Both the position numbers and the translations under genes were made by a program. The notes beneath the pieces are model-generated. The model saw only the letters and a program-made list of their open reading frames with translations, had not been told where the DNA came from and searched no databases. From Bacteroidia bacterium (lineage in GTDB: Bacteria; Bacteroidota; Bacteroidia; Flavobacteriales; Flavobacteriaceae): 64,000 bases of DNA. Positions 44,769 through 54,627 of the stretch are shown piece after piece (position 1 is the stretch's first letter; each line of letters starts with the position of its first letter). The stretch covers positions 23,839-87,838 of the forward strand of contig JAUIBW010000020.1 of NCBI GenBank assembly GCA_030427585.1, written 5' to 3'.

Positions 44769-45761
44769 TTACAATGTAAGAATTTGATCAAGCTGTGTTT
44801 TTGATACAATTAATAGCCCAGATTTCGGAAGCCTTTTGGTAAGTTCTTTCCAGTTTTCATCTTTATCAAAAATTTGCTTTAATATAGGTAATGCTTCATC
44901 AAGCCTTTTATTATTAACCAATGCTATTGCTTTCCAGTATTTCATTTCTAAATTTTCGGGAAACAATTGTTCTGCAGCTCCATAGGCTGTAAGCGCCATT
45001 TCTATATCCCCGGCTTCTACTGCCAGGTCTCCCTTATTCATATATTCATAGGCTTTATGAACCTGTAACAGGCGTTGTAATTCTACTAATGGAGTTGCAT
45101 GATCGTCTACTCTTAGGTTTACTTTTTTATCTTCCCAAGAGTTTTTGGCCGGCTTTGCGTTTACAACCACCAGTGCAGCAGATTGTTTACCTCTAATGTC
45201 TCCTCCGGCTTCCTGAGCGGCGATAAGTACTTTAACTACGCGATCGGCCAGGGGTAGGTCTTTATGTTTTTCAAAAGCCTTCGCCATTGCAGGAACTACT
45301 TTATCATTAAGCATCATATTGGCTTGTACAGCATAATTATCTCCAACAATATGATGGGCAGAAACAATACACTTTTCACCAGTAAAAGCAGCGGCATTAC
45401 CTTTTGCATCAAGAAAAGCCACTTGTCTAAAATCTTTACCTTTGTCTTTTGCTATCAGAAGATCAAGTGCCTCTTTTGCACTTTTACCTTCAGACATAAG
45501 TGTAAGTCCATTAGGACCGTATGCTGGATTAACGAAGGATTGTGTCGCTACCACACCAACACCAGATTGGCCCCAGGATACAATCGATCCTACAGAAAAC
45601 CAGTGACTTTGTACTCCTACAGCCATTTCTCCGGTAGATTTATCTCTTGCTACAATAGAAAAAGTATGTGCAAACTTTTCTTTATACACCTGTTGAGCTT
45701 CTATCTGAAAAGATAGTAGAATCATAAAAAGCATTCCTCCTTTTAATACTAATGATTTCAT
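44769..45761 (-). CDS. DUF1028 protein with TPR-like C-terminus, secreted
   Basis: A 330-residue protein. The frame is open to 45818, but a signal peptide (MKSLVLKGGMLFMILLSFQI then EAQ) starts at the ATG at 45761, which also removes an overlap with the upstream NYN gene. DUF1028 (Ntn-hydrolase-like) covers about 28-230: HTFSIVARDKSTGEMAVGVQ, then GVVATQSFVNPAYGPNGL, and QEAGGDIRGKQSAALVV. The C-terminal part (HKAYEYMNKGDLAVEAGDIE, MALTAYGAAEQLFPEN) is TPR-like. Members may be secreted peptidases or amidohydrolases. Confidence 0.82.
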   Translation of the reverse strand: MKSLVLKGGMLFMILLSFQIEAQQVYKEKFAHTFSIVARDKSTGEMAVGVQSHWFSVGSIVSWGQSGVGVVATQSFVNPAYGPNGLTLMSEGKSAKEALDLLIAKDKGKDFRQVAFLDAKGNAAAFTGEKCIVSAHHIVGDNYAVQANMMLNDKVVPAMAKAFEKHKDLPLADRVVKVLIAAQEAGGDIRGKQSAALVVVNAKPAKNSWEDKKVNLRVDDHATPLVELQRLLQVHKAYEYMNKGDLAVEAGDIEMALTAYGAAEQLFPENLEMKYWKAIALVNNKRLDEALPILKQIFDKDENWKELTKRLPKSGLLIVSKTQLDQILTL

Positions 45762-45786
45762 GTCTGTATGTTTTGTTGCAGTTTGC

Positions 45787-46521
45787 TTATTTTTTTCTTG
45801 TTTTTTTATTTCGAACATAAATTAACTTAGATCGTCCTTTCGTAGCCTCACGTTGTTCTATTTCAAAGCTTTTAATAGCCTGTATCAATGGGGTTAATTT
45901 TTGAAAACCATAATTTCTAGAGTCGAAGTTAGGCTGTTTTTTTTGTAGTAAACTTCCGACATCTCCAAGGAAAGCCCAACCATCATCATCGGCTACGTCG
46001 GATATAGTATGTGAAATTAATTTAATCTCTTTTGTTGTAATTTTATCAACACTATTTGTAGAAATGGTTTTAGTGTTAATAGATTCTGCTTCATATTTAA
46101 GGATTTCAAGGTAAATAAATTTATCACAGGCTACAATAAATGGATTTGGGGTCTTTTTTTCTCCTATTCCAAAAACTTTCATTCCCGCTTCTCTAAGCCT
46201 TGTTGCTAAACGTGTAAAATCACTATCACTAGATACTAAGCAAAAGCCATTCACTTTTTCAGAATATAGAATATCCATTGCGTCTATAATCATTGCAGAA
46301 TCTGTAGCATTTTTACCTTTTGTATATCCATATTGCTGGATCGGTGTTATTGCATTTTCCAGAAGAATCTTTTTCCATTTAGTAAGATCTGGTTTAGTCC
46401 AATCTCCATAAATTCTTTTGATAGTCGGATTGCCATATTTTGCAATTTCTTCCATCATTTCTTTTATATATGTAGATGGTATATTATCACCATCTATTAA
46501 TACTGCAAGATTTAAATCCAT
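45787..46521 (-). CDS. NYN-domain RNase-like protein with C-terminal OST-HTH (LOTUS) domain
   Basis: A 244-residue protein. The N-terminal NYN/PIN-like domain (about 1-150) has the acidic active-site pattern: D10 and D12 in LIDGDNIP, GKNATDSAMIIDAMD, and SSDSDFTRLA. The C-terminal part (about 170-240, ISDVADDDGWAFLGDVGSLL then RNYGFQKLTPLIQ) fits an OST-HTH/LOTUS RNA-binding domain. Such LabA-like proteins are presumed RNases. It stands alone between the DUF1028 and helicase genes. Confidence 0.85.
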   Translation of the reverse strand: MDLNLAVLIDGDNIPSTYIKEMMEEIAKYGNPTIKRIYGDWTKPDLTKWKKILLENAITPIQQYGYTKGKNATDSAMIIDAMDILYSEKVNGFCLVSSDSDFTRLATRLREAGMKVFGIGEKKTPNPFIVACDKFIYLEILKYEAESINTKTISTNSVDKITTKEIKLISHTISDVADDDGWAFLGDVGSLLQKKQPNFDSRNYGFQKLTPLIQAIKSFEIEQREATKGRSKLIYVRNKKTRKK

Positions 46522-46568
46522 AAAAAGGTATTAGAATAGTTCAATCTAAAAAAACAAAATCGATTATA

Positions 46569-47924
46569 TCATCGCTTCTTTTTTTTATTTCTTAAATTAT
46601 ATGTTTTATCACCTTTAGTTTTAGGTTTTTTATATTTTTTCTTGATCTCTCGTTGGTATGAACCTCCTAGGTTTACTTTTTTGTTTTTTTCTTTCTTTTC
46701 ATGAAAAGAGGCTCCAACCTCATGATTAGGACGTTTATGAGGGTTGTTAATTTCTTTAACCTTGGGTTGCTCTTCGGGAGTAAGTTGGTCAGAAACTTCT
46801 ACACCAGAGGGAATATCTAATTGCTCTATTTTCATCTCCATCAAACTTTCGATAGCCTCCAGGTGTTCTTGTTCTTTTTCTGTAGTAAGAACAAACGAGA
46901 CTCCTTCTTTTTCGGCACGACCAGTTCTACCAATGCGGTGCATATAATTTTCTGGATATTCTGGAGTGTCGAGATTAATTACCTGACTTACATTTTCTAT
47001 GTCCAAACCTCTAGCCATTACATCTGTAGCGATCAATATTCGATTTTTTCCTTCTCTAAATTGTTCTATACTGCGTAATCTATAGTTTTGAGTTTTGTTA
47101 GAATGGATGATACAAATCTCATCGGCATATTTTTTTTCTAGTTGTTCAAACAAACGATCTGCGATCTTTTTAAAACCAACAAAAATTAATGTTTTATGAT
47201 AAGTTTCTTTATCAGAAAGTAATTGTTCTAACAGATTAACTTTTGTATAAAAATTAGGAACTTTGTAACCATATTGTTTGATGTTTTCGAGGGGAGTTCC
47301 GCTTTTGGCGATTGATATTCTTTGCGGTTTGATAAATATTTCTGAAATCATTTGGTCTACTTCATCTGTCATTGTAGCAGAAAACATAATGTTTTGTCGC
47401 TGCCGCGGAAGGATATCAAAAATATTCATCAATTGATGTCTAAATCCTAAATCTAACATTACATCAACTTCGTCGATCACCAGTTTCTTAATAGATTTAA
47501 GTTGCAAAGCCCTACTTACAGCCAGATCATATAAACGTCCCGGAGTAGCAACTATAATATCTAACCCTTGAGAAACGGCTTGTTTTTGTGTATTGATATT
47601 AGTACCTCCATACACGCCTGTTATTCGCACATTGATATAGGTTGAAAGTTTTTCGATTTCATCAACTACCTGTACAACAAGTTCTCGTGTAGGAACTAAT
47701 ACTAATATTCTTGGGTTTTGCTGTACAGAATATTTTAGCATCCTTAAAATCGGAAGCATATAGGCATATGTCTTACCAGTACCCGTTTGTGCAATACCTA
47801 CAACATCTTTTCCAGACATTATGGGGGCAAAAGCTTTTTCCTGAATGGGTGTGGGGGTATCATACCCTAAATCATCAAGAGCGTTAAGAAGTTGTGTACT
47901 TAGATTTAATTCTCGAAAAGTCAA
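46569..47924 (-). CDS. DEAD-box RNA helicase (RhlE type)
   Basis: A 451-residue helicase. Q-motif (TPIQEKAF), motif I AQTGTGKT at 45-52, motif Ia PTREL, motif II reads DEVD rather than DEAD, motif III SAT, and the helicase C motifs (IIATPGRL, VMARGLDIENV, HRIGRTGR) are present. The C-terminal tail (from about 390) is Lys-rich and low in complexity (KKKYKKPKTKGDKTYNLRNK), expected to bind RNA non-specifically. RNA remodelling or ribosome assembly is likely. Confidence 0.92.
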   Translation of the reverse strand: MTFRELNLSTQLLNALDDLGYDTPTPIQEKAFAPIMSGKDVVGIAQTGTGKTYAYMLPILRMLKYSVQQNPRILVLVPTRELVVQVVDEIEKLSTYINVRITGVYGGTNINTQKQAVSQGLDIIVATPGRLYDLAVSRALQLKSIKKLVIDEVDVMLDLGFRHQLMNIFDILPRQRQNIMFSATMTDEVDQMISEIFIKPQRISIAKSGTPLENIKQYGYKVPNFYTKVNLLEQLLSDKETYHKTLIFVGFKKIADRLFEQLEKKYADEICIIHSNKTQNYRLRSIEQFREGKNRILIATDVMARGLDIENVSQVINLDTPEYPENYMHRIGRTGRAEKEGVSFVLTTEKEQEHLEAIESLMEMKIEQLDIPSGVEVSDQLTPEEQPKVKEINNPHKRPNHEVGASFHEKKEKNKKVNLGGSYQREIKKKYKKPKTKGDKTYNLRNKKKKR

Positions 47925-48012
47925 TTTATCTATTTTTTTGATGCTACAAAGGTACTCTTATTTTGGGACTGTAAACATTTTAGTTACTTTTGGGTTTCTA
48001 ATTATAATACTA

Positions 48013-48549
48013 ATGAAGAAAATCATTGCCTTTGCAGGTTCTAATAGCAGTACTTCTATTAATCACAAACTCGTAGAGTTTGTGGTTTCAGAAATAAAAG
48101 GACATGATATAAGAATAATTAACCTGGTAAATTATGCTATACCAATGTATAGTGAAGATGAAGAAAAAAAAACTGGTTTTCCTGGGATGGTTATGGGATT
48201 GAACCAAGAAATTTCTGAAGCTGATGCATTGATTATTTCGGTAAATGAACACAATGGGGGCTGGAGTGCTTTTTTTAAAAATATAATAGATTGGTTGTCT
48301 CGATTAGATCGTAATTTTCTGGAAGGAAAGAAGATCTTATTAATGAGTACTTCTCCCGGAAAAAGAGGAGGACTAAGCTCGTTAGAATTTGCTAAAAATG
48401 TTTTTCCCAGATTTGGTGCCGAAATTGTAGAGAGTTTTAGTTTCCCTTCTTTTTACGATAATTTTTCTACAGAATCAAATACTGTAACAGATGAGACACT
48501 TTTATTGGGATTAAACGAAGTTCTCAGTACTTTTGCACATCAAATCTAA
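48013..48549 (+). CDS. NADPH-dependent FMN reductase-like flavoprotein
   Basis: A 178-residue flavodoxin-fold protein. The frame opens at 47845 but that part overlaps the helicase gene; MKKIIAFAGSNSSTSINH at 48013 is the natural start, since SNSSTS forms the FMN phosphate loop. Further family features are ADALIISVNEHNGGWSAFFK and NIIDWLSRLDR. It reduces FMN or azo/quinone substrates with NADPH. It ends seven bases before pabB. Confidence 0.85.
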   Translation: MKKIIAFAGSNSSTSINHKLVEFVVSEIKGHDIRIINLVNYAIPMYSEDEEKKTGFPGMVMGLNQEISEADALIISVNEHNGGWSAFFKNIIDWLSRLDRNFLEGKKILLMSTSPGKRGGLSSLEFAKNVFPRFGAEIVESFSFPSFYDNFSTESNTVTDETLLLGLNEVLSTFAHQI

Positions 48550-48556
48550 TGAGTAA

Positions 48557-49861
48557 GTGCGAAGTGTTCAACAATATACTTTAGAAGATTTTTCAGAATT
48601 TAAAAGTAAGCTATTACATTGGGGACAGCAATTTGAAGAAGCTATTTGGCTGGATTCGAATAGCTATTCACAGCAATATACGAGTTATGATGCTGTATTG
48701 GCAGTAGATGCTTTTACGACTATAAAAACCGATTATTATAATGGTTTTGATATACTAAAAGAATATCAAAGCGTAACTTCGGATTGGATTTTTGGCTATC
48801 TGTCCTATGATCTTAAGAACGATACAGAGGATCTAATCTCTAAAAATCTAGACGAACTATGTTTTCCTGATTTGTACTTTTTTCAACCTAAAAAACTTTT
48901 TCTGCTCAAAGGAAATATCCTTGAAATGCACTATTTGAGAATGGTAGATGATGAAATGGAGGAAGATTTTAAGGAAATCTTAGGGAATTCTTTATTCAAA
49001 AAAAATATTATAGAGCAACCATGTGGTAAGATAAAAATAAGCCTGCGTATCACAAAAGATGAATATAAAGAGAAGGTAAATGAAATGCTTGCCCATATAC
49101 ATAGGGGAGATATTTATGAAGCGAATTTTTGCCAGGAGTTTTTTGCAAAAAATAGTTGTATTGATCCTTTACAGACGTATTATCACTTAAACGATATCTC
49201 AAAACCTCCTTTTGCTACGTTTTTTAGGATGAATGATCACTATTTGTTATCTGCTTCACCAGAACGCTATTTGCGAAAAGAAGGACAAAAAATAATTTCG
49301 CAACCCATAAAAGGAACTGCTAAAAGATCACAGGATGCCGAGGAGGATAAGAGATTAATATCAGAACTTTATGGGGACCCCAAAGAGCGATCAGAAAATG
49401 TAATGATTGTAGATCTGGTACGAAATGATTTATCACGAACTGCAACCAAAGGATCGGTTGTTGTAGAGGAGTTGTGTAAAGTGTATTCGTTTAAGCAAGT
49501 GCATCAAATGATATCTACAATAACCTCTACAGTCGAGAATACTATTTCTCCTGTTGATGTTATCAAAACTACTTTTCCAATGGGGAGTATGACAGGAGCC
49601 CCTAAGATTTCTGCAATGCAGATCATAGAAAGTCTCGAAAAGTCTAAAAGAGGGTTATATAGCGGGGCTGTAGGATATTTTACCCCAGATGGGGATTTTG
49701 ATTTTAATGTGGTAATTAGAAGTATCCTCTATAATCAGGAACGACAGTATATATCATATACCGTTGGGGGAGCTATAACAGCAAAGTCAGACCCCGATAA
49801 AGAATATGAAGAATGTTTACTTAAGGCAAAAGCCATGCGAGAAGTATTAGAGGGAGTGTAG
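48557..49861 (+). CDS. pabB: Aminodeoxychorismate synthase component I (chorismate-binding)
   Basis: A 434-residue chorismate-utilising enzyme of folate synthesis. The chorismate_bind domain (about 165-430) has the family's ITKDEYKEKVNEMLAHIHRG, GDIYEANFCQEF, SPERYLRKEG, IKGTAKRS, VDLVRNDLSRTA and PMGSMTGAPKISAMQIIE. Start is GTG at 48557: the preceding in-frame codon is TAA and there is no earlier start. It could instead be an anthranilate synthase subunit, but no trp genes are nearby and the length suits PabB. Likely co-transcribed with the FMN reductase gene. Confidence 0.85.
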   Translation: MRSVQQYTLEDFSEFKSKLLHWGQQFEEAIWLDSNSYSQQYTSYDAVLAVDAFTTIKTDYYNGFDILKEYQSVTSDWIFGYLSYDLKNDTEDLISKNLDELCFPDLYFFQPKKLFLLKGNILEMHYLRMVDDEMEEDFKEILGNSLFKKNIIEQPCGKIKISLRITKDEYKEKVNEMLAHIHRGDIYEANFCQEFFAKNSCIDPLQTYYHLNDISKPPFATFFRMNDHYLLSASPERYLRKEGQKIISQPIKGTAKRSQDAEEDKRLISELYGDPKERSENVMIVDLVRNDLSRTATKGSVVVEELCKVYSFKQVHQMISTITSTVENTISPVDVIKTTFPMGSMTGAPKISAMQIIESLEKSKRGLYSGAVGYFTPDGDFDFNVVIRSILYNQERQYISYTVGGAITAKSDPDKEYEECLLKAKAMREVLEGV

Positions 49862-49965
49862 TTTTGTAGAGGTAAGACTCTAAATAAAAGCTAAACTCTC
49901 AATAATTTTAGTTACATACTTTATGAGATAGTGTCTCACAAACTTGCCTCTAATTGATTCATTAA

Positions 49966-50667
49966 CTAAATAAGATTCCTTCTAAAACTCTTTCGTACAT
50001 CAATGATAATTTCTTTGACTTCTTGTGCTGTTATCTCTTTAATTTTAGCAATTTCTTCAAAATTTAATCTTCCAAAAACAAAAAGATCAATGATTTTAGA
50101 CGTTTCTATAGGGAGCCAACTATAGAATTTGCCTAATAGCTTCTGTTTTCTATGCTCAGAAGAAGGCTCAGCATCTATAACCTTAAGGATTTCAGAATCC
50201 ATGTCATTGTATATAAAATTCTGCTTTTCTTCAGAATTTTGATGATAACAAATATCATCTAGCTCTTCTTTCATGATAAGTTCGTTATCTGCTTCTACGG
50301 TATAGCTTTCTTCAAGTTTTTCGAGTTCTTCTTTAAGAAAATAACTGGTGCTAATACTTTTTTGATGCCATCCTTCACGAATGTATAATTCATCAATAAG
50401 GTCATCGGCAATTTTAAAAAGTTGAAGTTCAAGAGATAAGGTGTCTATTTCGACATCAAGATCATCATGATAAAGTTTTAATATTGCATCGTCTATAATA
50501 CCATTAGAACAATACATATTCTGAGGTAAAATACCTACGCTTTCTGCAATATATAATCTGTGTTTTACATAAGGATGTAAGTGCGGTACAATAGATAATA
50601 GTTTTTTACTAAATTCTCTTTGGTCATTAGCTTCACAAAATTTTTGTAATTCATGTGTCTTATCCAT
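49966..50667 (-). CDS. Divergent sigma-70-like protein
   Basis: A 233-residue acidic protein. The N-terminal half (LLSIVPHLHPYVKHRLYIAE, then DDAILKLYHD) resembles sigma region 2 and the C-terminal half (SWLPIETSKIIDLFVFGRLN, then FEEIAKIKEITAQEVKEIII) resembles region 4 with its helix-turn-helix. Region 2 lacks a clear -10 recognition motif, and the middle (about 95-165) is long and acidic. It may be an atypical ECF-type factor or a degenerate relative. It sits between pabB and tilS, transcribed opposite to both. Confidence 0.65.
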   Translation of the reverse strand: MDKTHELQKFCEANDQREFSKKLLSIVPHLHPYVKHRLYIAESVGILPQNMYCSNGIIDDAILKLYHDDLDVEIDTLSLELQLFKIADDLIDELYIREGWHQKSISTSYFLKEELEKLEESYTVEADNELIMKEELDDICYHQNSEEKQNFIYNDMDSEILKVIDAEPSSEHRKQKLLGKFYSWLPIETSKIIDLFVFGRLNFEEIAKIKEITAQEVKEIIIDVRKSFRRNLI

Positions 50668-50768
50668 TTATCAGTAATTTAAGAGTTGCTTTCTAAAAAT
50701 AAGAAAAACAAATTGAAAAAAATGTTAAAAACCTGATAATCAACATGTAAAATGTAGTTTGCTAGAGG

Positions 50769-52142
50769 ATGGTTATCGCAATTCAAAATCGTATATTTGA
50801 AAATCGAAAAACTTCAATCCAGAATCTGTTGTTACAAGAATTTAAAGATCATATTACCAAAAACTTTTCATTTCTTTTAGAAAGCAATGTACTAATTGCA
50901 TGTAGTGGTGGATTAGATAGTGTTATGCTTGTAAGACTTTGTCAGACGTTACATCTGCAATATAGTGTTGCGCATTGTAATTTTAAGCTAAGAGGAGGAG
51001 AAAGTGATAAGGATGCAAACTTTGTTATTCAATTGTCTAATGAGCTTCAATCTTCGGTTTTTATTACACAATTTGATACCAATAAATATGCTGTAGATCA
51101 TAATTTATCCATACAGATGGCGGCTAGGGAGCTACGGTATGATTGGTTTAAGAAACTAGCTCTAGAGCATCAGTTTGATTATATTCTTACAGCGCATCAT
51201 GCAGATGATAATCTAGAAACTTTTTTAATAAACTTGTCCAGAGGTACAGGGATAGAGGGGTTGACAGGAATACCAGAAGTTAATGGGGTTTTTGTACGGC
51301 CGTTATTACCTTTTTCGAGGGCGCAAATTTTAGCGTATGCCAAAAAGAATGATTGGCAATGGAGAGAAGATAGTAGTAATAAAAGTACAAAGTATCTTAG
51401 AAATAAACTTCGTCTTGATGTAATTCCGGAGTTAAAAGGTGTTAATCCACAGTTTTTACAGAATTTTGGGACCACCTTAGCGTATCTAAAACAGAGCAGT
51501 GAATTTATTAAAAACCAGGTAACCCAACTTAAAAAAGAGTTGTTCGAGGTTTCAGAAAGTGATATCATTAAAATATCTATTAATAGATTAATGGATTGTG
51601 GGGCCCCAAAAGCCAGCCTGTATTTTTTATTAAAAGAATATGGCTTTACAGCATGGGATGATATAGAACATATAATCACCGGTCAATCCGGAAAACAAAT
51701 TTTTTCAGAAACTCATCGTTTGGTAAAGGATAGAGAATACTTATTATTGAGTCTGATATCAGAAAAAATAGAGGATCGCAATTACAGTATACCCGAAGCC
51801 GAAAGTATGTTAATGATCCCCCCGGGAACACTTAAATTTAAAGTGACATCTGAAATATCGGATATTGATCTTAAGACCATTTATGTTGATAAAGAAAAGT
51901 TAAAGTATCCATTAACTGTAAGAAAATGGAAAGAAGGAGACTATTTTTATCCTCTGGGAATGAAAGGGAAAAAGAAATTGAGTAAATATTTTAAAGATGA
52001 AAAATTATCTTTATTAGCCAAAGAAAGAGTATGGTTATTATGTTCTGGAAAAGAAATAATTTGGATTATAAACTATAGAGCGGACAATAGATTTAAAATA
52101 ATACCCCAAACAAAACAAATACTTAAAATTACAATAGCCTGA
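50769..52142 (+). CDS. tilS: tRNA(Ile)-lysidine synthase
   Basis: A 457-residue enzyme that converts C34 of tRNA-Ile(CAU) to lysidine using ATP and lysine. N-terminal PP-loop ATPase with SGGLDS at 46-51, then ILTAHHADDNLETFLINLSR and GIPEVNGVFVRPLLPFSR; the TilS C-terminal domain follows (ADNRFKIIPQTK at the end). The ORF begins with ATG at 50769; a start nearer the LLQEFKDHITKNFSFL segment would give a more usual N-terminus but lacks an ATG. Its stop and the next ATG overlap (TGATG), so it is coupled to dsbD. Confidence 0.92.
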   Translation: MVIAIQNRIFENRKTSIQNLLLQEFKDHITKNFSFLLESNVLIACSGGLDSVMLVRLCQTLHLQYSVAHCNFKLRGGESDKDANFVIQLSNELQSSVFITQFDTNKYAVDHNLSIQMAARELRYDWFKKLALEHQFDYILTAHHADDNLETFLINLSRGTGIEGLTGIPEVNGVFVRPLLPFSRAQILAYAKKNDWQWREDSSNKSTKYLRNKLRLDVIPELKGVNPQFLQNFGTTLAYLKQSSEFIKNQVTQLKKELFEVSESDIIKISINRLMDCGAPKASLYFLLKEYGFTAWDDIEHIITGQSGKQIFSETHRLVKDREYLLLSLISEKIEDRNYSIPEAESMLMIPPGTLKFKVTSEISDIDLKTIYVDKEKLKYPLTVRKWKEGDYFYPLGMKGKKKLSKYFKDEKLSLLAKERVWLLCSGKEIIWIINYRADNRFKIIPQTKQILKITIA

Positions 52143-54124
52143 TGCGATATCTCTTAGTACTACTTACCACTATTTTATTTTCTACAACGCTTTTTTCACA
52201 AACACTACTAGACCCTGTTAAGTGGAAAGCTACTATAGAAAAGAAAGCTAACGATACTTATATCTTATATTTTGAGGCGACTCTTGATGAAGGATGGCAT
52301 TTGTATTCTCAAAATGAAGCAGATAGTGATGAGATAGCTCCAACACCAACAGAGTTTACTTATAATACTACTCCAGAGAGTTATGAACTTATAGGAGAAA
52401 CGATAGAACCTAAAGGTATCGAGAAGTTTGATAATATTTTCGAGATGGATGTGAAGTATTTTGAAGATAAAGTGACTTTTTCTCAAAAAATCAGGCGTAT
52501 AGATAAGACTTTGCAACAGATTAAAGCAGAAGTATTCTTTTCGGTATGTGATGATGAAAAATGTTTGGCTCCAGAGGTTGTAGAATTTGACATCAATCTT
52601 TCTGGAGAAGCCATCGAAAATAAAGGAGATCTGTCTAGTATTACGGCAGAGGATCAAAAAAAGTCTGAAGCACTACATATTGATATAAAAGGTAAAGATG
52701 TTTTTCCTTCAGAACAAGTAGAGGAGAAAAGTTATTTTAATATTTTCCTTTTAGGATTTTTAGGAGGATTAATAGCCTTATTAACACCTTGTGTATTTCC
52801 TATGATACCTCTTACGGTTTCTTTTTTTACCAAAGGAGCCAAGGATCGTAAAAAAGGATTGTTTAATGCTATTATGTATGGGGTTTTTATATTCATTATT
52901 TATATTTTATTAAGTTTTCCTTTTCATTTGCTAGACTCATTAGACCCAGAGATATTAAATAATATTTCGACAAATGTAACTCTTAATATTATCTTCTTTG
53001 TCATCTTTATAGTATTTGCGATATCCTTTTTTGGTTATTTTGAAATTACTTTACCTGCTTCCTGGAGTACCAAGCTTGATAGTAAAGCTACAAGTATTGG
53101 AGGAGTGATAGGTATATTCTTTATGGCACTAACATTAGCTTTGGTATCCTTTTCATGTACAGGACCCATCCTGGGATCATTATTAGGAGGTTCTCTAAGT
53201 AGTGATGGTGGAGCAATGCAATTAAGTTTTGGTATGGGAGGTTTTGGATTAGCCCTAGCATTACCATTTGCACTATTTGCGCTATTTCCTAATTGGTTAA
53301 ATTCTTTACCAAAAAGTGGCGGATGGTTAAATACTGTAAAAGTAGTCCTGGGTTTTATCGAACTGGCATTGGCATTTAAATTCCTATCAAATGCAGATCT
53401 TGTTGAGCATTGGGGAATTTTGAAAAGAGAAATATTTATAGGCATTTGGATAGTAATCGGCCTGGGTATGGTTCTATATCTTTTCGGAAAAATACGCTTT
53501 CCACACGATAGCCCAATACAAAAATTAAGTAAAGGAAGAAAAACCTTAGGTGTTATTACATTAGCTTTTGTAATCTATTTGATTCCTGGTCTTACCAATA
53601 CGGCTTATGCTAACCTTAAGCTGTTAAGTGGGTTTCCTCCACCATTATTTTATAGTATTTATGAAAAAGAAGCTCATGGTCCCTTAGGGCTTAATGCATA
53701 TACCGATTTTGAATCGGGAGTACAAGCGGCCAAAGCCCAAAACAAACCCATTATGCTCGATTTTACAGGCTGGGCTTGTGTGAATTGCCGTAAAATGGAA
53801 GAACAAGTATGGAGTCATCCAGAAATTATCGATATCCTTAAGAATAAGTACGTTTTAATTTCTTTGTATGTCGATGATCGTGAGAAGTTATCAAAAGACG
53901 ATCAATTTAAATTCTTAAAACCCGATGGAAGAATTAAAGCGATTAGAACAATAGGAGACAAATGGGCGACATTTCAGACCTTAAACTTCAAAAACAATTC
54001 ACAACCTTACTATGTATTATTAGATACAGAAATGAATTTACTAAACAAAACCACAGCGTATACCCCGGATACGAATGAATATCTTAAATGGTTACAAACA
54101 GGTTTGAAGAATTTTAGAAAATAA
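52142..54124 (+). CDS. dsbD: Thiol:disulfide interchange protein DsbD
   Basis: A 660-residue membrane reductase that passes electrons from cytoplasmic thioredoxin to periplasmic substrates. A signal peptide precedes an N-terminal periplasmic domain with a Cys pair (VCDDEKCLAPE), then the DsbD transmembrane domain of about eight helices with TPCVFPMIPLTVSFF and FSCTGPILGSLLGG carrying the two membrane cysteines, and a C-terminal thioredoxin domain with C546-V-N-C549 in GWACVNCRKM. All three redox pairs are intact. Its ATG overlaps the tilS stop. A repeat palindrome follows at 54167. Confidence 0.92.
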   Translation: MRYLLVLLTTILFSTTLFSQTLLDPVKWKATIEKKANDTYILYFEATLDEGWHLYSQNEADSDEIAPTPTEFTYNTTPESYELIGETIEPKGIEKFDNIFEMDVKYFEDKVTFSQKIRRIDKTLQQIKAEVFFSVCDDEKCLAPEVVEFDINLSGEAIENKGDLSSITAEDQKKSEALHIDIKGKDVFPSEQVEEKSYFNIFLLGFLGGLIALLTPCVFPMIPLTVSFFTKGAKDRKKGLFNAIMYGVFIFIIYILLSFPFHLLDSLDPEILNNISTNVTLNIIFFVIFIVFAISFFGYFEITLPASWSTKLDSKATSIGGVIGIFFMALTLALVSFSCTGPILGSLLGGSLSSDGGAMQLSFGMGGFGLALALPFALFALFPNWLNSLPKSGGWLNTVKVVLGFIELALAFKFLSNADLVEHWGILKREIFIGIWIVIGLGMVLYLFGKIRFPHDSPIQKLSKGRKTLGVITLAFVIYLIPGLTNTAYANLKLLSGFPPPLFYSIYEKEAHGPLGLNAYTDFESGVQAAKAQNKPIMLDFTGWACVNCRKMEEQVWSHPEIIDILKNKYVLISLYVDDREKLSKDDQFKFLKPDGRIKAIRTIGDKWATFQTLNFKNNSQPYYVLLDTEMNLLNKTTAYTPDTNEYLKWLQTGLKNFRK

Positions 54125-54166
54125 TATTCTTTACTATACAAGCGGCATAAAAATCAACTTTTTAGA

Positions 54167-54193
54167 CCTTCAAGGTTTTTAAAACCTTGAAGG
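54167..54193. repeat. Palindromic repeat copy 2
   Basis: Arms CCTTCAAGGTTTT / AAAACCTTGAAGG around one T, identical in these 27 bases to the centre of the repeat after lpdA. It follows dsbD by 42 bases and probably terminates that operon. Confidence 0.75.
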
Positions 54194-54249
54194 CTTGTGT
54201 CAAAATCAGAACAGAACAATTTTGATTAAAAACTCAATTTTTAGATCTA

Positions 54250-54383
54250 ATACCATTTCTTTTTATTCTGTATTTCAAAATTAAATATATCGATAGCAAT
54301 GCTACTATGCTAGAATTTTCTTTTTCGTCTTAACCAAAAATAATTCGATTCCCTTTACGGTAACTTCATTTAAGAACTGGTAT
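54250..54383. mobile_element. MITE-like element, copy 2
   Basis: A 134-bp stretch with ATACCATTTC at the left end and AAGAACTGGTAT at the right end. The interior (TATTTCAAAATTAAATAT, then GATAGCAATGCTACTATGCT and TTTTCTTTTTCGTCTTAACC) aligns with copies 1 and 3 but is shorter. Confidence 0.6.
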
Positions 54384-54627
54384 AAAAGCAAAATTCGAAC
54401 TTAAAAGAATACTTTTTGGTGACTACAGTTTAGCAAAAGTTATGGCATTCGAAAAAGTTACAGGACTGCCATGTATAAAAAAATAACATATTTATTATAG
54501 AGTGACTATACCGTTTTATGTCTATTGCAATATGTACATATAGATCGTAAGTTGTTAAAATCTCCTTAAATCTATCCGGCCCGAAGTACCATTTTTTTAT
54601 CTTCAACAATAAACTAAACTAAAACCA

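Larger units (their letters stand above)
54125..54627. other. Intergenic region dsbD-CocE with repeats
   Basis: 503 bases holding a 27-base palindrome (54167-54193) and MITE-like copy 2 (54250-54383). The last 240 bases before the hydrolase gene must contain its promoter; I see no strong box and no protein-like frame longer than about 15 codons. Confidence 0.6.

Noticed and set aside
46569..47924. DEVD in motif II as a sign of a decayed helicase
   Set aside because: All other motifs are intact and DEVD variants occur in functional RNA helicases.
47845..48012. 56-residue N-terminal extension of the FMN reductase
   Set aside because: It overlaps the 5' end of the divergent helicase gene and precedes the natural start with the FMN loop.
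51197..51679. 160-codon frame antisense to tilS
   Set aside because: Shadow of the tilS coding sequence; composition reflects the reverse strand of the PP-loop region.
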